Shown: piece by piece, positions 1 through 11,398 of the stretch | Layout: each line of letters begins with the position of its first letter | Numbering within the stretch: position 1 is the first letter of the stretch | NCBI GenBank assembly: GCA_949751835.1 | Contig: CATKHK010000108.1 | Location: 62,001-126,000, forward strand | Origin: Blepharisma japonicum | Taxonomy: Eukaryota; Ciliophora; Heterotrichea; Heterotrichida; Blepharismidae | Direction of reading: 5' to 3' | DNA: 64,000 bases | Position numbers and translations under genes: made by a program | The notes under the pieces: generated by a model | Seen by the model: the letters and a program-made list of their open reading frames with translations, nothing else | What the model was told of the DNA's origin: nothing | Databases searched by the model: none

Positions 1-3000
1 GGATTTTTGAACTCATAGCTGGAAATCATTTTAATGAAATTGACATAATTTATAATCCTGTTTTGGTTGGTATCAGCAAATTCAATTAATTTTCTCATTT
101 GGACTTCTGTGATTCCAATTCTAAGTCTGTCGATTGCGAGGATAAAATCCGGCTCTTTGAGGGCTCCTATGCCATCTTCATCTAGCCTTTGAAAAGTGGC
201 TTCAATTGAAGTAATATAAATTTGATGGGTTTTTATGTAATCTTTTAGCTTAAATATAGCGTTATCTAATGAGTCTTCAGGAAAATCACTTAAAGTGCGG
301 TTCAAGTCTTTTACTTCAGGCGGCCTTGTTCTTCTAGATTTTTGCCGGCTGGTTTGCCTTTCGAGGACTTTGCTTTTTAATGATCGCAAATATTTTACAA
401 ATTCCTCACTATAAATTTTATTTTCATTTTTTGAGTCAGCTATCTTTAAAATAATATTTTTTTCTTCTTCAGATAGTGACAAAGGTAGCCTGTCTAAGCA
501 CATTTTTAACTGAGCTTTTGTAATAACATGCCAATGCATCCCATCCAGTGACTCATAAAATTCTTCAGCCATTAAAGGTCTTTTTTTATCATTTTCGCCA
601 TTTAAATAATTCGCCACTTTCATAATAGGTTCTTGTGGGATTGGTTCTGGAGATCTTAAAGGCGAAGCTAATTCAGAATTTGGGGATGAGAGATGGCTTG
701 AATCCTGGGAATAGTAAATTTTTGGTCGAATTTTTTGTCTTTTTTGTGATGCCGCATCAGATGTGTTCCCGGAAGACCTAAAAGAAACGTCATTTTGTCC
801 TTTTGAGTCGTTTTTTTGGATCAAAATCTCCGAGGATCTAGAAGGAATTTCACTATACATCCTTGGACTTTTATTAGAAATTAAACCAATTTCAAGTGGT
901 TTGATAATAATGTTGCTTTGAGTTTTTTTATAATCTCTATTAGGTGTTGGAGGCTTATCAAAAGGACTAACAATAGCACTGCTTTGCCGCTTTATTTCCT
1001 TATCTGAGATTTTCCAACTATCAAAAGTTTTTATGTGTAAGTCAGCTGGCATTTTTGGTGTGCTATCTGGTGTTTTTTCTTTTTTTGGTTTCCTGTTTTG
1101 ATAAAAAACATTTTCTATTTCATCAATTTTTTTGGGTTTTCTTGATGCTGAAGCACTTTCAGACTTTTTCAAAGGAGTTTCATTTTGGATTTCGCTAAGC
1201 TTTAGTGGTTTAATAACTTTTTCACTTCCAAGTGACGATATTCTTGAGCTTCTTCGTGATGTGCTTTGAAAGAATTTCATGCTATGAGAACTTGCCTTTG
1301 CTGATCCTCTGCTCATGCTTTCTGATTTGCTTTTTGCTGAGTCTTTTGCTGAATCTTTTACCGAATCTTTTGCAGAATCTTTTGCTGAATCTTTTGCAGA
1401 ATCTTTTGCAGAATCTTTTGCCGAGTCTTTTTCAGATTCTGTTGCGATTTTTTGTTCTACTTTAATTGAGGATTCTTCAATTTTGCTTAATGGTTCAAAC
1501 TCTATATCTTCTTCCGTTTTGATTTCGTTCATAAGCTTCAAAAACTCATCAATATATAGAGTTTCATTTACAGGAACCTTAAAAGCTTCACTAATCGCCC
1601 GAATATCAGCATTTGATAGGATTTTAGGGGAAAATAATTTTTTCATAGCTGCAATAAGATCAGTTGTACTGATTCTTCCATCATGATTAGTGTCAGCATT
1701 AATGAAAAATGTCTGTGGAGAAAAGCCTGTCTCAATAAAAGCGTTCCATAATTTTTTAAACATTCTTATTTGTTCTTCAGAAAAATTGGAAAAGTCAATT
1801 GATGGCTCTTCAGGCTCAATTTCTATATTAAATGTAGCTATAATATCATCTCGGGTTATCATCGGCCCATTGAAAAGTTTTGCTGTTCTAACTAATAGAT
1901 TTTCGTTTATTTTGGGGAAAAGCTTGGAAATTGTTTTGGTGAAACTTTCTATGCTAATTTTTTCATTATTCTGCCGATCAGCTAATTTAAAGATGTCTAA
2001 TGGGTTAAGTTTTAATGTGCTAAATATTTTTACGAGTTCTTCAGCTGCATTGCCTGGTATAATTCTAGAAGTCTCTAGAAGCTCTTTTGCAGCTCTTTCT
2101 ATTTCTGACTCATTTAGCTGTAAATCAGATCTATAAGAGTCAACCACAGCTGCTAAGCTTTTAATGGGGACACCATCAAGTTCTTCTACTTTCAAAAAAT
2201 TATACAAAAGTTCAGATTTTTCGTGAGAAAGCTTAAAAATTCTATGCATATCGTCCATAAAGTGTTTTTCGTCCATAAAATCTTTTATTTTGCTATTAGC
2301 AAAAAATTCCAGGGTTGGAGTATTTGACTCCTGTATTTTTTTGGCTAATTTTTTAAATAACTTTTTGGTAGATTTCTGGCCAGATGCATGATTTATAAAG
2401 AATTTTTCTATATCTTTGATGCTAATCATACTATCTTTATCTAAATCAAAGTAGGATAATAGCTTGATAATTTCTTCTTTTTTTATAGAAGGAAATACAG
2501 AACCTAATGTTTTCGAAAAAACTTGTATAGCAACTCTCTCCTTATCCTCTTTTTGCAAATTTTTTACGAACTCTGAAACGCTTTTGCCATTTTCTTCTAA
2601 TTTTTTAATAAGTCTTCTAATATCTTTATCTTTTTTTGGCTTACTAATATTTTCTTTTTTCCCATCAGAATTGTAACGAGTCCTAGGTCTTCTTGTTTTA
2701 ATTAAATTTTCAATTTTTACAGCTTGATTTCCTTTATTCATGATTTTCATGAAGCTTTCTTTTGTAATTTCTCCAGTCGTATGAGGATCAAGTATCCTTA
2801 CTATAGAAGCAATTTCTCTTTGCTTAAGGTTAGATTCAATATTTACAAGGAAATTTTTTAAATCTTCGTTGAGAATAATGTTTCTTTTGCTAGTGTCAAT
2901 AATTTCAAAAATTTCTTCTGGACTTAATTTTCTGTTCTCTATGAATTTCATAAAATTTGCTAAAGCATCAACTTCAACGGGCTTGCTCATTATCCGATGA

Positions 3001-3869
3001 TTTTCAGTTTCAACCTTATAAGCAGCTAAAATGTCATAAAAGTCTTGAATTTCTAGCTTCCCTTTGCATTCTTCATCGAAAATCAAAATTAATCTAGAAA
3101 TTTCAGCTTTTGTTAAGCACAACTTCAAATTTTCTAAAAAAGAAATGAAATCATCACACGAAATAACTTTTTTGTCATCTTTGTCAACTGCTCGAAAGCA
3201 CTGTTCAAATGTCAGATTTTTATTTTTAATAGAATTTGATGCTATTTTCATAATATCTTCATCAGAGACTTGAGTAGGAATGGCTCTACTCTGATCAATA
3301 TATTCATTTAAAAGTTCATAATACTGTTTCCTCTGCACATATCCTCTTCAGGCAGCTTGAATTCTTGTAGCACTTCATTGGTAAACAATAGCCGTTTCGA
3401 TAGGACCATTAAATTGATTCGACCTCATAGTTATTTCAACCTCAGCTTCTTTGGAGCTAATAGTAGATAACTTTAATTTTTCTCTCGAATTCTGATGCAG
3501 TTCTATATCAGAGTTCTTAGGAGTTTTGTCGTGGATCTTCAATGATTTCAAATTTTCAATTTGTTGCCTGGCGTCTTCTAACTCTTTAATTATTTTTTGA
3601 TAGTCGTCATTATACAGCTTTGAACTATCCAATTCGTCTTCTAGGAATTCAATTTCACTGACACAAGAGTGAATAATCAGCAAGCAGAAACTGCTGAATT
3701 GCTCTAATAGAAGCCTTTTCTCTGAAGAACTTGCAGTGTCATAGTTACACCCTTCTGTGTACCTATTCAACACTTCTTTGTAGCTCATCATGTATTTTGT
3801 TATTTGTTTGGCTGCTTCTAAGCAAGCTTCTTGGTCGTTATAGTCAATTCTAAACACAAGTTCTGTCAT
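1..3869 (-). CDS. Large IQ-motif, multi-EF-hand calcium-binding protein (3' end beyond window)
   Basis: An unbroken frame of 1289 codons runs off the left edge, with two early TGA read as Trp. The start is fixed by an in-frame TAA three bases upstream of the ATG. The N-terminus is helical with a coiled coil (about residues 60-130), then an IQ motif (IQAAWRGYVQRK, about 170), whose Trp is TGA. About ten EF-hand-like loops follow; the clearest are DKDDKKVISCDDF (about 225), DLDKDSMISIKDI (about 480), DTNHDGRISTTDL (about 720), and two near the window edge, DEDGIGALKEPDF and DTNQNRIINYVNF. A K-D-S-A tetrapeptide tract lies at about 810-845, followed by a Ser/Lys-rich linker. I infer a large calcium sensor or cytoskeletal scaffold; the repeated EF-hand plus IQ layout is common in ciliates, but no specific ortholog was recognised. 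It begins only 7 bp after the upstream gene's stop. Confidence 0.85.
1333..1431 (-). repeat. 12-bp tandem repeat encoding (KDSA)n
   Basis: About eight near-identical 12-bp units (plus strand ttt-gct-gaa-tct and close variants) lie in the coding frame of the EF-hand protein and encode Lys-Asp-Ser-Ala repeats. Third-position differences (gct/gca/gcc, gaa/gag) show that the units are not all newly copied. The tract is probably a disordered charged linker and likely varies in length between strains. Confidence 0.85.
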
Positions 3870-3876
3870 ATTTTAT

Positions 3877-4788
3877 TTAATTATTAAAATCTTGATTTTC
3901 TATATCCCACTCCACAACTCTTCTTTCAAAACACGACTCCAAGGCACTTCCAAAGCTTAATAAAAGACACAAAACTGCAAAAACTGAAAAAATAACACCC
4001 AGTGTCATAACTAAAGTCTTGTCTTGTATAATTTTATGTGAAAATAAATAAAACATCCCACTAACAAAAATCATGAAAAATAATGCCACAAATAGTGCAA
4101 GCCACGGGACGCAGCTTTGTTCTTTTCCACATGGACTGCACATTGTTAAATAATGAAAGTTCATTTTTAGCGGACATTTACATAGTTCACAAGAGGATAG
4201 CTCCATTTCATCCTTGTCACTATGAAGCAGTCACAATTTCAAGCATTCTTGATGGACGTACTTTTGTGTCCCATTGCATTTGCAAGGGGCAATTAAATCT
4301 TCTTGTTTAGAAGAATCAAGGCAGATTCTGCAGATTATAGGGGATAATGGAGCAAGAGGTGCAGAAGTGCGATTGAGAGAAATTGAACTTACAGATGAGG
4401 AGGACTCTGCGGATTCATTTGGCTTATCATCAAAAGGAAATACTGAAACAATAGGAAGTTCTTGCTCGCAGGGGAATTTCATGTTATTTGAAATTTCTTT
4501 TAGCTGAGATGCAGCTTCAAATACATAGGTTTTAGTTGTGGTAATTAAGCCAGGCTTTTGAATGTGAAGGGTTATTGGGGTGTTATTAGAGGCTTTTATA
4601 AAAATTCTGGGAGATTGGGAATAAGTATTAAGGACTTGGACGGTGTTTCCTGGGATGATTTTTTTTGAAGAATAGGAGTTTGAAGATTGAGGAGATGGTA
4701 TGGCACCAACTGAAACTCGTCGAGATTTGCGAGGAGATTTGTATAAAGCAGCTTCACTGGTAGCATTTGAAACAATTTTTCTGTGCAT
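3877..4788 (-). CDS. RING-CH (MARCH-type) membrane E3 ubiquitin ligase
   Basis: A 303-residue protein starts at the first ATG (MHRKIVSN). After a Ser-rich N-terminal half there is a C4HC3 RING-variant: CRIC, then CKC, HQEC and CELC, the signature of MARCH-family ligases. The conserved Trp after HQECLKL is encoded by TGA, so the standard code would cut the gene in the middle of the finger. Two hydrophobic segments follow (about residues 215-237 and 245-270), again as in MARCH proteins. Known family role: ubiquitinating membrane proteins in the endomembrane system. It is upstream of the EF-hand gene on the same strand and 372 bp from the divergent kinase gene. Confidence 0.88.
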
Positions 4789-5160
4789 TTGACTATTATA
4801 AAGCAAGCAGGATACGGATCTTCACAATATTAAATAAGATACGAAATTTTCATAACTGAGGTTTATAAAAAATTTAATAAATTTTCAATAAATTAAGCAT
4901 TTATTTGCATTAATTTTCAATAAATTGAGAAATATTTTACTTTGAAAATTTTATTTTTCTAAAATAAGAAATTTATATTTCTCTTATTTTTTTCAAAAAA
5001 TAATTAAATAATCATTATAAACTTTATAAAAAACTAATTTTATATAAATTTTGGCTGACTTATTTCTTCATATAATCCCATATTTGTTTATGGATATTAT
5101 ATTCTGTTGAATCTTGAATTGTGCTGAAAATAAATTTATCTATGTAATCATAAAATTTAA
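4789..5160. other. Divergent intergenic region
   Basis: These 372 bp separate the minus-strand RING-CH gene from the plus-strand kinase and presumably hold both promoters. The DNA is strongly AT-rich, with a short direct repeat (aattttcaataaatt) occurring twice near 4874-4926. No open frame or RNA gene was seen. Confidence 0.5.
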
Positions 5161-6258
5161 ATGGGAAATTGCTGCAGAAATTCAAACGAAGAATCAACGG
5201 AAGGAAATTCTACCGTCACGAGAGACATGTTTCAGTTAAATTATGTAATTGGTAGAGGAGCTTATGGGAAGGTCTGGAAAGCTCTCCATAAAGCTTCCAA
5301 TACAGAATATGCCATAAAGATTATGTCTAAAGCAAAAGTTCTTTCCAAAAAGTGTATAAGTAGTGTTTTAAACGAACAAAAAATCTTAAAATTTGTAAAA
5401 AGTCCAACACTTACGAATTGTCATTATGCTTTTTCTGATAGCCAAAATCTATTTTTAGTTTTAGATTTAATGCCAGGCGGAGACCTCCGGTATCACTTAT
5501 CAAAAAAAATGCATTTTGACGAAAAAATAGTAAAATTTTGAGTAGCCAGCGCCACGAGGTGTCTGGAATCAATCCATGAGGCAAATATAATCCACAGAGA
5601 TCTAAAGCCTGAAAATTTATTATTTGACGAAAAGGGATATTTACATTTATCTGATTTTGGAACGGCCATTATTTTGACCAACCAAAATTCAAAATATATA
5701 GAAGGGACTTTAGGGTATATAGCTCCAGAGACAATTTTCCATGGTGTCCAAACCAAAGCGGTTGACTATTATGCCCTTGGGATCACTTTATATGAAATTA
5801 TTGTAGGCAATAGGCCATATGAAGGGACTAACTTAAAAGAAATCGAGGAAAAACTAAATGAAGACATAAGTCTTAAAGAAAATCAAGTCCCATCAGGCTG
5901 ATCTAATAGTGTTATTGATTTTGTCAATAGATTACTTGAAAAAGACCCTGAAAAAAGACTAGGGTATCTTGGATCTCTTGAAATAAAAAATCATTCATGG
6001 TTTTCTAACTTTGAATGAAAAAAGCTTATTAATTTCTCATTAAAGGCTCCTTATATCCCAAAAATTACTAGAGCAAATTTCAACCAGCAGGTTGAATTGT
6101 CATTTAATAATGATGTTGATATGGAAGCTCTCGCAAAGAGTAAAATTCTATTAAAGGATGAAGTCACGCAATCATTATTTGCAGACTATTATTACAACGG
6201 TGAAATTCCAGCGTCTACTGATGTTTCAAGAGTTGATATAAATTCCAATAAGGTTTAA
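5161..6258 (+). CDS. STK32/YANK-like AGC protein kinase, copy 1
   Basis: A 365-residue serine/threonine kinase with three in-frame TGA codons read as Trp and no intron. MGNCC at the N-terminus fits N-myristoylation plus palmitoylation, so membrane anchoring is likely. The kinase domain is complete: glycine loop GRGAYGKV (about 31-38), AIKIM with the ATP Lys, HRDLKPEN, DFG, the 'APE' triplet and RPYEGTN. The phrase LVLDLMPGGDLRYHL and the C-terminal LKAPYIPK are typical of the STK32 (YANK) family, which also starts with a myristoylatable Gly. It is the most diverged of three paralogs in this cluster and lacks the 15-nt intron of the other two. The next gene starts 9 bp after its stop. Confidence 0.88.
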
Positions 6259-6267
6259 TGTTAAAAT

Positions 6268-6840
6268 ATGAAAGGTATAATACTTTTTAATTTGTTTTTT
6301 GAGCTTTTAGCATGCCCTGTATGAAAATGTGTAGAATTGCCAACAGGAATTTGTGCTTTATGGACTAATGATCTTATATTAGTAAATTCTCAAAAATGCC
6401 CAGAAGAAACTAGCTGCTCAATTTTGCAATTAAAAATACAAAGAGTGTGACAAATGGAAGGTAAATTACTATGCGAAAAATCAAATGTCCCCAAATACTC
6501 AGAATCAGTTAACTGTGGGGTTAGAAATATTTGGTCAAAACATATGCAAGAGCATCCTATTCGGTGCCATTGGGATATTAATTGCGAGCTTATTAATGAA
6601 AAACATAGGAAATGTGTATGCGCGACCGATGGAAATTCTTATTGCAGCATTGCTGAGGGTGATCAAGAATTGGATTATTATAATACAAATTGTGAGTTCT
6701 TGAGCTATGAAGAAACTTATTATTGACATCTTTATATTGAACTATTCCCTTTGCTTAATAATTTAGATAAGTGCTACAGGGACAGATTTGAAGAGTTTGA
6801 ACTTCTGAACTACTTGAATATAACTCAAAAATCTATATAA
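6268..6840 (+). CDS. Small secreted Cys-rich protein
   Basis: This 190-residue protein has a hydrophobic N-terminus (MKGIILFNLFFELLACPV) that looks like a signal peptide and many cysteines spread over the first 150 residues (for example QKCPEETSC and CVCATDGNSYC). Several TGA codons are read as Trp. The cysteine pattern recalls the larger secreted protein at 56.4-57.6 kb and, loosely, dickkopf-like Cys-rich modules. Function is unknown; a surface or secreted role is an inference. It lies between two paralogous kinases. Confidence 0.7.
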
Positions 6841-7064
6841 TAAAAATAAAATTAACTTAAATTAGAAAGGCCATAAGAAATGCAATTTTTTAAATCAAAT
6901 CCTCCATAAAAATGTCATTATTATAGAGTAAATAAAAATATAAAACCCTTAAAATCCTAGCATGGATTTAATATAAAATTTTTATTTTTGGAACTTATTT
7001 TTACAAAATTTGCATAAAAATAAAATTTATTATCCTTAGGCTTTTCTTAAAGATAAAATATTAA
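6841..7064. other. AT-rich intergenic sequence
   Basis: Very AT-rich spacer between the secreted-protein gene and the 5' flank of the second kinase. No open frame, RNA gene or repeat was recognised. Confidence 0.4.
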
Positions 7065-7135
7065 TTTTTAATGGCAAAAATATCATAATCGCTTAAAATG
7101 GCCAGTGGTGTGATTCATATTAAAATTTGTCCGAA
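7065..7135 (+). promoter_or_regulatory. 5' flank conserved between kinase paralogs 2 and 3
   Basis: The roughly 70 bp before this start codon resemble the 70 bp before the third kinase (8805-8874): both contain tttttaatgg, then cataatcg, ttaaaatgg or ttaaatgg, and a tattaaa block before ATGGGAAATTG. This is either recent duplication or retained promoter/5' UTR function. In such compact genomes this is where the promoter should lie. Confidence 0.4.
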
Positions 7136-8263
7136 ATGGGAAATTGTTGTAGAAGCCCTCATGAAGAGCCAAATGATGGACCTTTGACTGTCTCTAGAAG
7201 CCAATTTCAATTAAACTATGTGATTGGTAAAGGGGCATTTGGAAAAGTTTGGAAGGCCCTTCATATAAAAACAAATGCAGAGTTTGCTGTAAAAGTTATG
7301 TCAAAGGCAAAAATTTTGGCTAAGAGGAGTATTGATGATGTGCTTAATGAGGAAAAAATTTTAAGCACACTTCATAATCCATCTATTGTGAGCATGCATT
7401 ATGCATTTTCCGATAGCCAATTTTTATATTTAGTATTAGATTTAATGCTTGGTGGAGATCTGAGATTTCATTTGTCTCAAAAAAAGATTATTTCGGAAAA
7501 AATAGTAAAATTTTGAATTTCTTGCATTGTAAGAAGTTTAGAATATATTCATGGTATGAATATCATTCATAGAGACTTAAAGCCTGAAAATTTGTTGTTC
7601 GACAATAATGGCTATCTCCATTTATCAGATTTTGGAACAGCCATTAGTATTTTAGACCAAAATGCTAACTATATCGAAGGAACAATAGGCTATATCTCTC
7701 CAGAAATGATTTCTTATGAGCCTCAAACAATTGCCACTGATTATTATTCCCTTGGAATAATTTTGTATGAATTGATAACTGGGGAAAGGCCATATGAGGG
7801 TGCTACAAGAAGAGAAATTTCATTAAAAATGAAAGAAGAGGTCAAACTAAAAGAAAGTGATCTTCCAAAAGGCTGATCAAGCGATGTGCTTGATTTAGTA
7901 AACAAAGTAAATTATATATAGCTTATACAAAAAAGCCCAAGTAATAGGCTTGGAAATCATGGTGCAAATGAAGTTAAAAAACATCCGTGGTTTAACGAAA
8001 TTGACTGAGTAAAACTCGAAAATGGGACATTAAAAGCTCCATATATTCCGAAAACTACTTCAGCGAATTTTAGAAAAAATGTTGAAGTTTCGTATAATAA
8101 AGATGTCAATAATGAGTCCTTTATTCGATGTAAAATGCTACTGAAAGATGAAATTACTCAATCACTTTTTGCAGATTATTATTATAACGAAGATATCCCA
8201 AACTCAACAGATGACTCAAGAGTAGAAATTGATGAGCCGCTTTCTATTAAAGGTCAGAAGTAA
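7136..8263 (+). CDS. STK32/YANK-like AGC protein kinase, copy 2 (one 15-nt intron)
   Basis: Exons 7136-7906 and 7922-8263 encode 370 residues. The chosen start gives MGNCC, as in the paralogs; an earlier non-ATG codon was ignored. Kinase motifs: GKGAFGKV, AVKVM, HRDLKPEN, DFG, SPE (in place of APE) and RPYEGA. TGA codons supply Trp in 'VKFW', 'KGWSSD' and 'DW'. Reading through the intron would hit TAG at its 3' end; removing it restores VNKLIQKSPSNRLG, which aligns with VNRLLEKDPEKRLG in the intronless copy 1. It should act at membranes through N-terminal acylation. It is closest to copy 3, with near-identical intron and 5' flank. Confidence 0.9.
7907..7921 (+). other. 15-nt intron
   Basis: GTAAATTATATATAG lies between codons (phase 0) and contains an in-frame stop. 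Its removal restores the kinase alignment. The identical 15-mer occurs in the paralog at 9646-9660. Confidence 0.92.
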
Positions 8264-8874
8264 ATTATGATCGTTCAATACTTAAATTGTCTTTAAAATT
8301 TAATAAAATTCTCTTAAAATAACGCCGTCTATTATGGAATCTTAATTGATTCATATTGCATAAAATTTAAAATTAACCCTGAAGAGCTTATTAATTACAT
8401 AAAATTAATTAAAAAATCAATTCAATAAACAAAATAATAATTTAATAGTTAAAAAGCACTATACTAAAAAAATCCATAAAATCACTCTTTTATATGTTGA
8501 CATAATTATGATAAAAATTTAAGATTTGATTGATAGATATACTTAATTTATTTAGCTTTAAAGCAGCTCTTGAAGTGAATATAGAGAATTTAAGCTTTAT
8601 TGCGGAAAGTATTGAAAAGATGCCAAATTGCTTTATTAATCAATTTGAAAGGATAAACATTCGCAAATTCTTAGCATAATTCGATGTTTTGCTGACTTCG
8701 CGATGCTTTAATGCTAATACTTGACACTATCCTTCGTGAATTTGAAAAACAGGCTCCTAATCTTAAATACATAACCTTTTAATTTCCTAAATAAAGTTAA
8801 ACAGTTTTTAATGGTATAAAGTACATAATCGTTTAAATGGCTTGAGGAGTAATTTATATTAAATTTAAGTTAAA
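8264..8874. other. Intergenic region with possible coding relic
   Basis: About 610 AT-rich bases between kinase paralogs. One plus-strand stretch (about 8513-8680) is open for roughly 55 codons with protein-like composition (for example AALEVNIENL and EKMPNCF) but lacks an early ATG. It may be a worn fragment of a gene or a chance frame. The last 70 bp are the conserved 5' flank of the next kinase. Confidence 0.3.
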
Positions 8875-9999
8875 ATGGGAAATTGCTTCAGAAGCCTTAA
8901 CGAAGAGTCAAGTGATAGACCTTTGACGATCTCGAGAAGTCAATTTCAATTGAATTATGTAATTGGTAAAGGTGCATTTGGAAAAGTCTGAAAAGCTCTT
9001 CATATAAATACGAGCACAGAATATGCAGTAAAAGTCATGTCAAAGGCAAAAATTTTGGCTAAGAGATGCATTAATGACGTCATGAATGAGGAAAAAATTT
9101 TAGCCAACCTCCATAATCCAGGTATAGTAAACATGCATTATGCATTTTCTGATAGTCAATTTTTATATTTGGTCATGGACCTTATGCTTGGTGGAGATCT
9201 GAGGTATCATTTGGCTCAAAAAAAGAGTATGTCGGAAAAAATAGTAAAATTTTGAATTTCTTGCATAGTAAGAAGTTTAGAATATATTCATGGTATGAAT
9301 ATCATTCATAGAGATTTAAAGCCTGAAAACTTATTATTCGACAGTAATGGCTATCTTAATTTATCAGACTTTGGAACAGCCATTAATATTTTAGACCAAA
9401 ATGTCAACCAAATTGAAGGTACAGTAGGTTATATCTCTCCAGAAATGATTTCTTATGAGCCTCAAACAATTGCCACTGATTATTATTCCCTTGGAATAAT
9501 TTTGTATGAATTGATAACTGGGGAAAGGCCATACGAGGGTGACACAAGAAGAGAAATTTCGCTAAAAATGAAAGAAGAAATCAAACTTAAAGAGCACGAT
9601 CTTCCTAAAGGCTGATCAAGCGATGTACTTGATTTAGTAAACAAAGTAAATTATATATAGCTTATAGAAAAAAGCCCAAGAAATAGGCTTGGATATCATG
9701 GAGCGAGCGAAGTAAAGAAACATCCATGGTTTAGTGATATTGACTGAATAAAACTTGATGATGGGACATTGAAGGCTCCATATATTCCCAAGATCACTTC
9801 CGCGAATTTTAGGAAAAATGTGGATACTTCATTTAATAGAGATGTGAATAATGAGTCCTTTATTCGGTGTAAAATACTACTGAAAGATGAAATTACTCAG
9901 TCATTATTTACAGATTACTATTATAATAAAGATATCCCGAACTCCGCAGATGACTCAAGAATAGAATTTGATGAGCCAGTTTCGTGTAAAAACCAATAG
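8875..9999 (+). CDS. STK32/YANK-like AGC protein kinase, copy 3 (one 15-nt intron)
   Basis: Exons 8875-9645 and 9661-9999 encode 369 residues starting MGNCF, again a likely N-myristoylation signal. All core motifs are present: GKGAFGKV, AVKVM, HRDLKPEN, DFG, SPE, RPYEGD. The Trp of GKVW is TGA here but TGG in copy 2, direct evidence that the two codons are interchangeable. It ends in TAG, showing that TAG remains a stop. Closest relative is copy 2, with shared intron sequence and position; the tandem pair arose by recent duplication. It is convergent with the GSK3 gene beginning its 3' end at 10151. Confidence 0.9.
9646..9660 (+). other. 15-nt intron
   Basis: GTAAATTATATATAG, identical in sequence and position to the intron of the neighbouring paralog; phase 0. 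Confidence 0.92.
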
Positions 10000-10150
10000 A
10001 AAATTATGACGATAATATTTTAATCTTTTTTTAAAATTAAAAAGATTTTCCATAGAAGTAATATCTCAATTTCATTAGCAAAGGCTTACTTATATTTCCA
10101 TATTTTTTGAAATAATAATAGATTTTTATGAAAATTTATATTTGTAATAA

Positions 10151-11215
10151 TTAGTTACTAGGATCAATACGATACCAGGCTGGGGTCAATTTTTCAATAA
10201 CATCAGTGCTCACAGAATTTCTTTCTTCATTTGTCCAATTAAAAATATCAGGAATTGGGTTCCCACTTGGCAGCCTACAATTTTGATTTCTCAATTCATC
10301 AAACCAAGGATGCAGTAATGCCTCTAATGCTTTAGGTCTTGCACTAGGAGAGTATTGCAATAGGCTTGATACAAAATCTATTGCATTCTTAGAAGCCCCT
10401 TCAAGAATTCTAAAAAGTGGAACTACTTTTACAAAAGGAAATTTATATTCCCTATATTTCGGATTCATTTCATAAATTTCTTCTCTTGAAGGAGTTCCCA
10501 TAATTTTAATGATTTCGATAAGCTGGGTTATTCTAGTACTCCCTACAAATAGCATTTTTCCTATTAAAAGTTCTGCAGCTATACATCCAGCACTCCATAT
10601 GTCAATAGACTCTGAATATCTAGTTGACCCAAAAATAAGCTCAGGAGCTCGGTAATATCGTGAGCATATATAAGCGATATTCGCTTCACCGCGAATAAGC
10701 CTTTTAGAGCTTCCAAGGTCACATAAGCTTACAATATGAGTTTTGGAGTCAAGTAAAATATTTAACGGTTTTACATCTCGATGACATATCCCTAGCGAGT
10801 GCATGTGCCCCAGTGCTCTGAGCAGCTGGTACATATACAGTTTTGATAATAATTCGGGGATTTTTCTTCCTTTTTTCAATGAGATTTGAATCGGTTTAAG
10901 AATGGTTTCCGGGAAATAGTCCATTACAAGGTTTAAGTACTCTTTATCAGTTCCTTCCTTGCTTAAGAAAGCATTTCTTAAAGTAATAATGTTATCATGA
11001 GTAAGAAGGCGCATGATTTCCAGTTCACGGCTTTGATATCTCGGGTCTTGAAGAATTTTTTTAATTGCAACAAGTTCACTATTCTCTCGATTTATGGCTT
11101 TATAAACAACCCCAAAAGTACCAACAGCAATTTGGTCGACGATTTGATATTTGTGTCACTGGTCGATTTTTATCTCTTCCATGTTGAAATTCCTTTGTTC
11201 TGTGGTTTGCTCCAT
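10151..11215 (-). CDS. GSK3: GSK3/shaggy-family protein kinase, copy 1
   Basis: A 354-residue CMGC kinase with TGA as Trp near the N-terminus (DQWHKYQ). Motifs: [26 protein letters not shown], and the GSK3 activation loop [14 protein letters not shown] with the regulatory Tyr. The usual CDFGSAK is CDLGSSK, so the magnesium-binding motif is DLG. The remainder ([28 protein letters not shown]) is typical of GSK3. It lies in tandem, same strand, with a second GSK3 copy 183 bp upstream that keeps DFG. DLG kinases can be active, so loss of activity is not implied. Role by family: metabolic and morphogenetic signalling by phosphorylation of primed substrates. Confidence 0.93.
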
Positions 11216-11398
11216 AATTATTATTAATAAACGTTTCGTTAGCTTGGGTATTTTCCTACTTTTATAGATTAAATAAAGAAAAGAAGTAATAATTAAAGAA
11301 TAATCTGAGAATTTATGAATATAAAATCATTTAGAATAATATTTGTTTATGCTAAAAAATATGGAAAAGCGATGATTATGTGGATTATTACAATATAA

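Noticed and set aside
1232-3273. Plus-strand ORFs of 70-148 codons over the EF-hand gene
   Set aside because: They are antisense shadows of a continuous minus-strand coding frame; Leu/Ser/Phe-rich products with repeats mirror the KDSA tract.
9661-9999. Separate small gene at the 3' end of kinase copy 3
   Set aside because: It is the second exon of the kinase after the 15-nt intron; aligns with copies 1 and 2.
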